DNA of 64,000 bases from Prosapia bicincta (lineage: Eukaryota; Arthropoda; Insecta; Hemiptera; Cercopidae): contig JBAIZL010000002.1 of the NCBI GenBank assembly GCA_036971475.1, forward strand, positions 356,282,582 to 356,346,581. The letters run 5' to 3'. The notes beneath the pieces are model-generated. The model was not told where the DNA came from, ran no database searches, and was given only the letters and a program-made list of their open reading frames with translations. Position numbers and translations under genes: made by a program. How positions within the stretch are numbered: the stretch's first letter is position 1; the number at the start of each line of letters is the position of its first letter. Positions 55,061 through 64,000 of this stretch are shown here, piece after piece.

Positions 55061-55302
55061 AAAAAATATCAGTAAATGATTTTCTCAAGTGATATCAATA
55101 TAAACAATTGTTAAGAAACCTCATTATATGCAACACAAAAATTGCAAGTTCTATTTTGTAATAACTAATTCCTTCTTACTGTTCAATTATTCTTGACAGT
55201 CATTTGAATGACCAGCTACTTTGCTCTCAATATGCCTAAGTGATGAAACCTTTTACGTCATAATGTTGTAGAGCAGGGGACCTCTTTATATATATATATA
55301 TA
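55061..55302. repeat. Dispersed repeat with (TA)n tail, copy 2
   Basis: Matches 13868-14148 in the same orientation and also ends in a TA run (55286-55302), though a shorter one. Lies directly beside copy C of the non-coding element. Confidence 0.75.
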
Positions 55303-55309
55303 AACCATA

Positions 55310-56290
55310 CTCATGAGACCATCACTCAAACGTATTCCTCGTTTTTAGAAAAATGCAAAGAATTGAAAACTATTTAGGTTTACTTCAGGTTCTCCATCCC
55401 TCCCACGCAATGTCAGCACTTTCTCTATATCCTTAGTCCTATATAATCCCATCCACTCAAACGTATTCCTCGTCTTTAGGAAAATGCAAAGAATTAACAA
55501 CTCTTAGGTTTACTTCAGGCTCTCCATCTTGCCGAAGGAATGCCAGCACTTCCCCTATACCCTTAGTCCTGTATAATCCCATCCGCTCAAACGTATTCCT
55601 CGTCTATAGGAAAATGCAAAGAATTAACAACTCTTTAGAATTTACTTCAGGATTTCCATCTTGCTCACGCAATGCCAGCACTTCCCCTATATCCTTAGTC
55701 CTGCATAATCCCATCCACCCAATCTTATTCCTCATCTTTAAGAAGCTATAATGGCTCGACAACTCTTTAGGCTTACTTCAGGCTCTCCATCTTGCTCACG
55801 CAATGCCAGTACTTCCCCTATATCCTTAGTCCTTTATAATCTCATCCAATCAAACGTATTCCTTGTCTTTAAGAAGGTATAAGGGCTCGACAACTCTTTA
55901 GGTTTACATCAGGCTCTCCATCTTGCTCACGCAATGCCAGCACTTCTCCTATATCCTTAGCCCCGTATAATCCCATCCCCCCAATCTTATTCCTCATCTT
56001 TAAGAAGCTATAATGGCTCGACAACTCTTTAGGCTTACTTCAGGCTCTCCATCTTGCTCACGCAATGCCAGTACTTCCCCTATATCCTTAGTCCTTTATA
56101 ATCTCATCCAATCAAACGTATTCCTTGTCTTTAAGAAGGTATAAGGGCTCGACAACTCTTTAGGTTTACATCAGGCTCTCCATCTTGCTCACGCAATGCC
56201 AGCACTTCCCCTAAATCCTTTTTCCTTTTTAATCCCAACCACCCAAACATATTCTTCGTTCTATAAGGGGTTGTAAAGACATGGACAACT
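55310..56290 (-). repeat. 131-bp tandem units inside copy C
   Basis: Units carry CTCCATCTTGCTCACGCAAT, GCCAGCACTTCCCCTATATC, CTTAGTCCTGTATAATCCCA, TATTCCTCGTCTTTA and AACTCTTTAGG. Two units (about 55700-55960 and 55960-56220) form a nearly identical 260-bp pair, which suggests recent expansion. Confidence 0.9.
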
Positions 56291-57960
56291 CTCCAGGTCA
56301 TCTATGTTTACCGTTTGCTACAACGAGAGAAATGATTACTGCGGAATATGGGTACAAGAGCAAACATTAGCGTTTGGCTATGGTTAGTGGTAACTCTGAT
56401 ATGTGAGAAACGCGTAAAAACCAAGCTCCCGATGTCACCCCGAGACATATACCTCTAAACTAGGGTCAAACCTGTTTAAAGATTAATTGCAAAAGATTGT
56501 AAATATTTTCCGAATTGGAGAAGCTTCCATAATATATAAATAACATTATTTAAAGTATAAATACTGTAATAATTTTAGTTCCTACAGTGCAATAGGATTA
56601 CATACCTTTTAATGAGAGAAGCTATTGACTATAGATTTAATATGTTACACTATTTGCTTCTAATAAACTAAATCACTACACTAAATATTTGGCAAATATA
56701 TATCCAAGCAGTAAGTTATAACCAATTTTTTTACGCCAGAGTTGCCCTAGTTCATATTATTCTAATTTGTTTCCTAAAGTCTAACAAAGAAACTTCCCAC
56801 TGTTACGTTACCTTATCCAAATGCATACGGTCCTTTACAGAGTACAATAGTTCAAGAATCAGCAGTGAATTTGTGACATCTCTTAAGCTTAGTAGCTTCA
56901 AGGTCTTCAATCTTCTGGGTGTTTTCTCTTCGTCCCCATCATCTTCACCCTCGTCGTTTTCGCCAGTTCTGGTGGTGACTAAAAATCTGTAGATGATTCA
57001 AAGTTGGATTCAAGGTTGGGGTCCATGTCATCATACGATCAAAGAAGACATCGAACAACCAAATTTGTAGAAAGCTGCCACCTCAAGAGCAAATATACAC
57101 TTTTTTAACGTTAAACCAACAGTAAAAGATGTCGTTCATTGTTTAAAAAAAGAGGTCGAAACTGCGACTCATGTGCTCTTGAGGCTGAGGTTACTCTTGA
57201 AAGAAAGAGAAGAAAAACAAAATATATTGCTTTAACTGTTTAGAAAAACAGTAAATATTTGCCTAGAAACTTGGGACGTGATGACTTATATAAAATCGCT
57301 TTCATATATTCAAAGAAAGGATTAGATCAATGAAATCAGGTGGTAAGATCAAATAATATGGTCAATTTGCAATGTAGATTAAAATTAAAAATTTCTGTAA
57401 AACTAAAACGTATTTAATAAAATGAAAAAACATAAAAAACAAAAAATATGACAAGGTTACAATTTGATTTTAAACAAAGTGATATCTTTATCATTTTGTC
57501 AGTCTAAAGCCTGGAAAAATTGTGAAAGAATCAGCTTTAAGTATATCCAAACACCACGAAGCTGGGCGACATCTAGTTTAGAATAAACTCATTTATGTAG
57601 TCCAATGATTTAAAAGATCCGCGTAAGCCTAAATCTTATTCGCATTTATCGCCTGTCTCAATGCTCAGACGTCATAGCTTACCTTCTTATCTGTAAATAC
57701 TTGATCCGTACGCATCTTTCTCAAGATTCTCTGTGTACGCATATTTAGTTGTACTCATATTTCATATAATCGATATAACGGCCCTACCATGGCAGGTTAA
57801 TGCTACCGTTTCTATTAATGCTACCTAAGGATATGTAGATTTGTTCTTACCATTAAAAAATTCTTTTCTAGCCTTTGCAGACCAGAATATTCATAGGCAT
57901 ACTAAACGTTCGCATTCGTATTGCAAAAACAAATCAAAACATAATATATTTCTTGAAATT
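55310..57960 (-). mobile_element. Non-coding repeat-carrying element, copy C
   Basis: Reverse complement of copy B over 30655-33120. Landmarks are CTGTTACGTTACCTTATCC (56803), TTCGCCAGTTCTGG (56958), GGCCCTACCATGGCAGGTTA (57781), TCTCAAGATTCTCTGTGTAC (57719). The 131-bp units occupy 55310-56290, about seven copies. The part matching 33120-34340 of copy B is absent. No coding capacity was recognised. Confidence 0.75.
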
Positions 57961-58599
57961 TAATAGAATTTCATATTTTTAATGTGTGTTACAAGTTACG
58001 AATTATTCAGTGCCTTTGAAAATTACTTTTTTTATAAAATGTATTAGTTTTATCAGTTTATATGTACATTTAGAGGTTTTTATTTATAAACTGGCCTTAG
58101 TGAGTCTACGCGCTCTTGTATTTGTGTGTGTGTGTGTGTGTGTATGTGTGTGTGTGTACATAATTTTCAGGTTTAGAATTAAATTATAATTTCCAGCTTC
58201 CAAGACGCCCACATTTCGAAATAAACGTAAGGAAACAATTCATATATGAAGATAGCCACCACTTGTGGTGCATATTAAAAAAAATATTTACAAGTTTTCG
58301 TTTAGTATAAATTCGTTAATTAAGACCAATCTCGAGACCAATTAAAACATTCGAATTAGATCCAGAACTATATACATACTGAGCTTCTCTCTCCAGTTGA
58401 TAATAAAACTGCCGAAGCAATCTATTATGTTTAGACGTTTGACGGGAGATCAATGGGCAACAAATATATGCCTTTATTTATGCTGCAAGTATCGAGGATT
58501 TATAAATATTCATTATACAGCACAGACGCCCAGTCTAGTGCGTGACAAATCAGTAAATATACTCTCTCCAACAACCACAAACTGATGCCTGAGGAGAGC
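57961..58599. other. AT-rich stretch with a GT microsatellite
   Basis: (GT)n at 58122-58157 interrupted once by ATGT. The frames at 57986-58189 and 58397-58585 have no family signature. Confidence 0.5.
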
Positions 58600-58959
58600 G
58601 ATAGTTATAGTATAGAAACAGAAAGCGATCTTTGACCCTTTGATGATAAACTAAGTAGCCCTTATAACTCCTTGCTATAGACTATTCTCACTTTTATTAA
58701 GAATGGCCAGATGTTCAATAGCGAGTGAGAAAAGTAACAAGACATGAAATGACAGAGTATATTTAGGCTAGTTTTATTAAATGGAGCAGCAGATAGATTT
58801 TGACCAGATACTGAGCGTTACTCTGATAGTTTTAAGGAAAGTTGTTTTGTCCTAATTTCTATATTAGATTCAACACTGTTCATCTACGTCATCTGTAACA
58901 GGATCTAGATATGAATAAAGGATTTTTTTTAAATTTACCTCGAATCTGAGTTATTTAAC
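58600..58959 (+). mobile_element. Putative 5' LTR of a tRNA-Lys-primed gypsy element
   Basis: Sequence directly upstream of the primer-binding site, with an AATAAA at 58914-58919 that would serve as polyadenylation signal. The left end is not defined because no second LTR is present in the window. Confidence 0.45.
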
Positions 58960-58977
58960 GGGCGCCCGAACAGGGAC
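58960..58977 (+). promoter_or_regulatory. Primer-binding site complementary to tRNA-Lys
   Basis: GGGCGCCCGAACAGGGAC differs at its first base only from the complement of the 3' end of tRNA-Lys(UUU), the primer known for lentiviruses and for insect elements such as Osvaldo. Its position between the LTR-like segment and a gag frame fits. Confidence 0.85.
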
Positions 58978-59236
58978 ATGGCGAGTTCTTTACGTAAATT
59001 ACCCGTGATCTATCATCTCGAATATTCACCTGTCACTTCATGTGCGGATCGTTAGAACTTCTGTTTAAACAGTCAACGCGTTGTCAAAATAGCCATTCAG
59101 CGACACTACTTCCAAGGCCTACACCTACCTTCCTGATTGTCTTCTAGAACAGCTCGGCCTTCAGACTACAGGACAGTCATCATCAACTAGCATCCAAACA
59201 ACGTCTTCACAACAAAACGGTGAGTACAAATCAAAT

Positions 59237-61000
59237 ATGGCGCTTATCTCGAAACCAATTCCACACGACTTATTGAAATTTATCCCAACCTATGACGGTT
59301 CCCCACATAAAGTTATTCATTATGTAAACCCGTTATGTAAATAATGTATATTCATTATGTAAAGAAGACTTAATTACTAGTTATTGAACTGACAACATTA
59401 AAGAGTACAAAAGTAATCGCTGGTTTTTATATAAAGCAAGTATGAAAAAACTAGAAGGCCCAGCCAAGACGGTAGCTTATAATAACGGCTGCGAAACTGT
59501 GGCGGAAATAATATGCAACATGAAAAAATAATTTAGAAACGATAGAACAGCCTAAAATATTATTTTTGTCATAACTATGTCGAAGACGAGCCGTACAAAA
59601 AACCGTTCGGATTTTTTAAACAAATTAATTAAAAAACGAGCAACAGCCTTGAATAGAACTAGATTAGACGGAATAAAAACCGCCGCGTTAGAACAACTCA
59701 TGCCACAACTAGATTTAACACTAGGAACAACCTTCTGTACAGGGATACCTAAGTCAGTTAGACGAATTAGTCTATTACAAGTTATAATCTTAGAAGAAGC
59801 TAAAACCAATTCTATTAACAACTGCAGTCTGTTATTATATAGATTAAAGTAACACAAACACAAGAAGATAACTATCATTAGAGACAGTGGACTCCAAAAC
59901 CACAAAAAGGTTCCTAAAACCACAAAAAATAACCTCAAAATATCTTTAGCTAACCTCAGAATACTGAATCTACTATAACTATCATCAAAATACTAGAACT
60001 CGCCATTTCTCTATCATCAAAATACTGAAATACAAGCTCTCAAAACTATTTCAATTCAAGACCTTTTCAACAACGATCCAGGGTACATTACCGAACCAAT
60101 CGAACTGTTTCTATGAGGTCAGTCAAATCGCACCAAAGACCTACAGATGAAATTACGGGAATAGAAAATCTCGCGAGTGGAGGGATTAAGGATTTGTAAC
60201 AACAAGTATCACATTTAACAAAACAAGTAAATGTCTTATTGGGAATAAGTAAAAATCCACTTAAAGACCCGGATCAATATTCGAATTAAATTTGACTAAT
60301 AGAAATCTACCGTAGTTTATTGATTGCAAAAGAAAATACATGGTTAGTAGACAAGGTCTCATCAAAAAATTATATAAAATCTAACTTAGTAAATCAAGCA
60401 CGACACTCAGAGGGAATCACAATAAAGAAGCCAACTGGCATAAAACATAGTTCCGAATATATTCTCTTTACTTTAGATAATACATTTGGAATAGATCTAT
60501 AATTAAAAATGTACATATTCGACTTCTCAGACAAATACGTAATTTTAATAGGACATGAGACTCTAAATGAATTAAACGCAAACTTAAATCTACAACGCTG
60601 GAGTGTAATAATAATAAACACAAACAACTACTAGAACTGAAAAAAATAACCTAAAAAAGGGGGGAAAACATTGTTAAACTACCAAAGAATAAAACTTATA
60701 ACACTGCTTACTTTTCAGACGGTAAAATACACATTAAAGAATTTTTATAGATGAATTTAAATAATTGTGGCAATTTCAAAGCAAATTATATAGTATAATC
60801 TAATGAAGACAACGTATAGAGCCGCCCCTTTAGATAGATATCAAACGGATGCCACGGAAGAATTTAAACCAACGACCAATTGTCTCAAGCCTAGAAACCT
60901 TAATATGGCAACTATTGAAAATTTATTTACATTAAAACATAAGAACAAAGAAGACACAATTGAAATAATATAATTAGAAGGCGCTTATCCCAACATAAAT
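59237..61000 (+). pseudogene. Ty3/gypsy gag and protease remnants
   Basis: Gag begins MALISKPIPHDLLKFIPTYD GSPH at 59237 and breaks after about 35 codons. It continues in other frames (LEGPAKTVAYNNGCETVAEI; 59577-59852 with GTTFCTGIPKSVRRISLLQV). The protease region at about 60320-60640 reads WLVDKVSSKNYIKSNLVNQA, ITIKKPTGIKHSSEYILFTL, FDFSDKYVILIGHETLNELN. The active-site Asp-Thr-Gly is replaced by Asp-Lys-Val. Pre-RT remnants run to about 61000. RT, RNase H and integrase are absent. Many stops; dead. Confidence 0.75.
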
Positions 61001-62044
61001 ACCTACTCGGAATACACTTATACTTTAGGGAATACATATTCCCTTATCTACACTTGGGGACGGGCTTAGTGTGGGTTACAGGCTCCCGTACTGAGCAATA
61101 TTAATTAGAGTAATAAAAGTACATTATTCACTTCTATAGGCCAGTCCCAGTGACTGATTTGGAAATATGGTCTGATTATATATTTTGCAAGGATAAAAAT
61201 CTTCGTTTGAATAAATATTGTAAAAACAAATAAAACCAATATTTAGTAAAAGGAATTTGGATGTTTTACATTATCTTTATCTTAAAAAAATTACAATATT
61301 TTCCACTTCTCCTTAAATTAAGCTTTATTATTAAAAAAAATGTATATATAACTCTAAACGTAAGATAAATTTCACTTTATTTTACTCAGTTAAAGACGTT
61401 GTAAGAAATAGTCATTTTCGTCCGTCATCCACTCTACTGCCTATAGTTATTCTTTTATATTTTTACGTTATTTCAGTTAGATATGTCTAAACATTTCACA
61501 CGCTTGATGATTTTAAATATAAAAATTAATTAGGTAACAAAGTAATTGGAAATACATTCTATTGAGGTATTTACATAAACCTAATAGCAGTATTGTGCAA
61601 AATCCTCGAGCCTTTTGGCCGATTCGGTGATTAGATATTGGTTAATTGTAATTATATCTGTCTTTTATTTGTAAACTACTTTGGAGAAGAGTTATTGTTA
61701 TTCTCTATACAACCGTCACACCTGCAAAAACATAGAAATTATTGTTTTATCTTAATTATCCAGCCTCGTGTGCTTTTTAAAAATTCATTGGAGCAGAAAT
61801 TAATCTTCAATAATTATTTTACCTTTTACAAATATTTTATTATTTTGTACGTAGATTGTAGCGATAGTATTAAACATTTTTTCCTAAAAATAATTTTATT
61901 TATAGTTATATGTTGATGCTTAACTTGTGATATACAATTCAGAAAGAATATACACTTTAAACAGTTTCTGACAATACAATTTCTTTAATGACAGCTAATG
62001 TTTTAGCCCTGGTTAACGATAAAAGTACTGTAACGGGTTGAAAT
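61001..62044. other. AT-rich stretch without recognised features
   Basis: Contains an imperfect palindrome around TAGGGAATACATATTCCCTT (61026). Otherwise AT-rich and unassigned; the 92-codon frame at 61638 has no family signature. Confidence 0.4.
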
Positions 62045-63820
62045 TAAGAATTTAAGCGTTACAATGGAAATTTTATATATGAAGAATATAAATATAGACA
62101 AACCAGTGGGTCATCATCATCTCCGGGATGGTCAAGTGCATTGCATTTCATCAGATGATCCGCATCTATCGTATAGTGTCCACAGAGAGGGCATTCCAGT
62201 GTTGGGAGCACACCGATGCGATGTAGATGGGCGGCCAGGTAGTCGTGGCCGGTTTGTATTCTGAACTTGGCAACACCTACAGCTGGTGGAAGTCTGTGGT
62301 CGATGGGCCCTGTGGTGACTAGGTTTTCCCATTTTCTTCCTGATGATTGCTGTATGAGGTGAAGTTTTCTGGCAAGGTCGATAGTTTCATTGATGAGGGC
62401 TTTCGTGTTTTGCAACGAAGGCATGCAAATTGGTTATGCCGTGTATGTGCCTTTTTTGGCCAGAACGTCTGCCCTCTCATTTCCATAGATGCCAACATTT
62501 CTTGGGATCCATTGTAAAGCTATAAGCAACCCCCATTCACCAGGTGTTCCAGGGCTTTTCTTGTTTCCATTGTTCTTTTGCTGTCTGTAACTGTATTGCG
62601 CGATAGGTTTTGGATAGCCGCTTGTGAATCGACGAAGAAAACTGCCTGTGTAGGGGCTATTTTGTTTAGCTCAGCTTCTGCTGCTGATTGTACTGCTGCT
62701 ATTTCTCCATCGTAGTTGGTGTGGGGAGTTCCCACTGCTAGGTATCCCTCATAATTGCGACTGTAGTAGGCAGCTCCGGTTGCACCTATTTCCGATATTG
62801 AAGATCCATCCGTGTATATATGTAACCATTCTGGTTGTGGGTACTCTTCATTGATTGTATGCAGGGCTGCTTGCCTCAGTTCTATGTCATGGGATGCTGA
62901 TTTCGACTGACTGTGGTTCTTCAATCTACAATCAGCTTTTGCTAAATTGTGGAAAAACTCGCGGTAATCTGTAAGCAGTGCTGGCTTCTCTAAGGCTATT
63001 CCATACTTCAAGGCTACCCTCTCATAGAACGCCACTGGGGTTATTTGATTCTTCAGTCGGGCTGTGGCTTGTCTGTAGTTTGTCCAATGAGTGTGTACTT
63101 CTCTGTGTCTCTGCCAGAATCGGAGAGCTATTTTCTCTCTATTTGTTTCCATTTAACTACACCTCGTTTATGCCTCCATTGCTGCAATGCGTGTGGATTT
63201 AGGTGCACCCGTTATGATCCTTAACGCTGTGTTCTGCACGATGTCCAATTTACTGAGGGTGTTACGGTTGCTTTTGATGGTAACTTCACTTCCGTAGTCG
63301 AGGACAGGTCTGTTATATGACTTATAGGTAGTTATTAGTACATCCTGGTTGGATCCCCATGTTGTAGCTGTCAGTCTTTAATATTTTTGTTCTTTTTGTT
63401 GCTTTTTCCGCGCACTGTTCGACATGAGGACCCCATGTCAGACGTCTATCAAGTACTACTCCCAGATATTTGGAGAGATTACATTCTTCAAACAAATCGC
63501 TTTTGTAATACACTTTTGAGATGCGGGGTACTCTGGTGGAAAGCGTGAACAGTTGAAATGTGGTTTTGTGGAGCTAACCGTCATCGAATTATAACTGGTC
63601 CACAGTTCCAACTTTTTGAGAGTGTCATTTAATGCTGTTTCAAGCGCTAGGATATTGTTGATCGTTGCCCATATAAGTAAGGCATCCGCATTTAATAGTG
63701 TTTTGATTCCGGTCACTTGCCTAACGGCGTCAAGTACGTAATCAATCATGATGTTAAAGAGCGTACGGCTAAGCACAGCTCCTTGAGCGAGGCCTGGTTT
63801 TTGAATACGAAATCTAAAGC
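62045..63820 (-). pseudogene. LINE 3' half: RT C-terminus, RNase H and zinc-knuckle end
   Basis: Minus strand from 63815: GLAQGAVLSRTLFNIMIDYV (RT motif 4/5 region), GIKTLLNADALLIWA (the YADD box mutated to NADA), KYLGVVLDRRLTWGPHVEQC (thumb). An open frame 63152-62520 carries RNase H with IYTDGSSISEIGATGAAYYS, YDGEIAAVQSAAEAEL and FFVDSQAAIQNLSR, a complete D-E-D triad. After a frame break, 62424-62059 gives RIQTGHDYLAAHLHRIGVLP, CPLCGHYTIDADHLMKC, the C-terminal CCHC-like knuckle. RNase H plus C-terminal knuckle fits LOA/I-type clades rather than Jockey. 5'-truncated at about 63820; inactive. Confidence 0.9.
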
Positions 63821-63834
63821 CATTTTAAATTGGG

Positions 63835-64000
63835 AAGTTTTTTTTACTGATTTGAAGAAAATAAGCGACAAAGGAAAATAGAGTTATGGTAAATTATAAA
63901 ATTTTGTACTAAAATGAAGAAGCCACCGACCACCGAAAACTGACGTAAAGAATCACGCGATTTTAAGGGGTGGCATCAAACCATATTACGTCATGTTTTA
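63835..64000. other. Short terminal stretch without recognised features
   Basis: AT-rich, then CGCGATTTTAAGGGGTGGCA near the end. Nothing recognised. Confidence 0.4.

Noticed and set aside
62978..63202. Plus-strand ORFs over 62064-62264 and 62978-63202
   Set aside because: Antisense to the LINE RNase H and zinc-knuckle frames.

Overview
The window is non-bacterial, AT-rich, intron-era animal DNA dominated by transposable elements. It looks like an arthropod genome, probably an insect. The reasons are the mix of element families (Penelope-like, BEL/Pao, Ty3/gypsy, LINE with RNase H, Tc1/mariner, hAT), the absence of compact operons, and two exon-like blocks with splice sites that match metazoan gene families (anoctamin and SRPK-type kinase). 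I cannot name the species. No rRNA, tRNA, CRISPR array or complete host gene was found.

Layout. 1-3.8 kb: decayed Penelope-like element (PLE) pieces, a mariner-type transposase relic and a CA/TA microsatellite. 4.5-7.8 kb: a degenerate copy of a repeat-rich giant terminal-inverted-repeat (TIR) family. 7.8-9.43 kb: the 3' end of a BEL/Pao retrotransposon with its LTR. 11-12.3 kb: a PLE 3' end and a 258-bp triplication. 13.1-13.3 kb: an anoctamin exon on the minus strand. 14.9-16.1 kb: copy A of a non-coding element. 16.2-19.3 kb: an unrecognised terminal exon, a LINE RNase H fragment, a gypsy pol fragment, then the 5' end of another LTR element. 20.8-21.1 kb: mariner transposase C-terminus. 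21.1-27.75 kb: an 84-86 bp satellite array with higher-order structure. 28.3 kb: an SRPK-like exon. 30.65-34.3 kb: copy B of the non-coding element. 35-40.5 kb: hammerhead-like motifs, a solo BEL LTR with a target duplication, and a PLE relic. 40.5-42.7 kb: the 5' half of a gypsy element. 46.2-54.3 kb: a hAT transposase gene split by a 7,023-bp TIR element that carries a small RING-type gene. 55.3-58 kb: copy C of the non-coding element. 58.6-61 kb: the 5' half of another gypsy element. 62-63.8 kb: a LINE 3' half.

Two results stand out. First, a 7-kb TIR element (46804-53826) sits in a hAT transposase gene. It has near-perfect outer termini, a TACATC target duplication, satellite-like arms and a single intact-looking RING-domain ORF with TATA-like and polyadenylation signals. 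Second, the 6.7-kb satellite is collinear with the hammerhead-ribozyme-like terminus of Penelope-like elements found elsewhere in the same window, so the satellite appears to be an amplified, catalytically dead ribozyme end. Several other hammerhead-like motifs, some with an intact CUGANGA/GAAA core, are scattered through the window.
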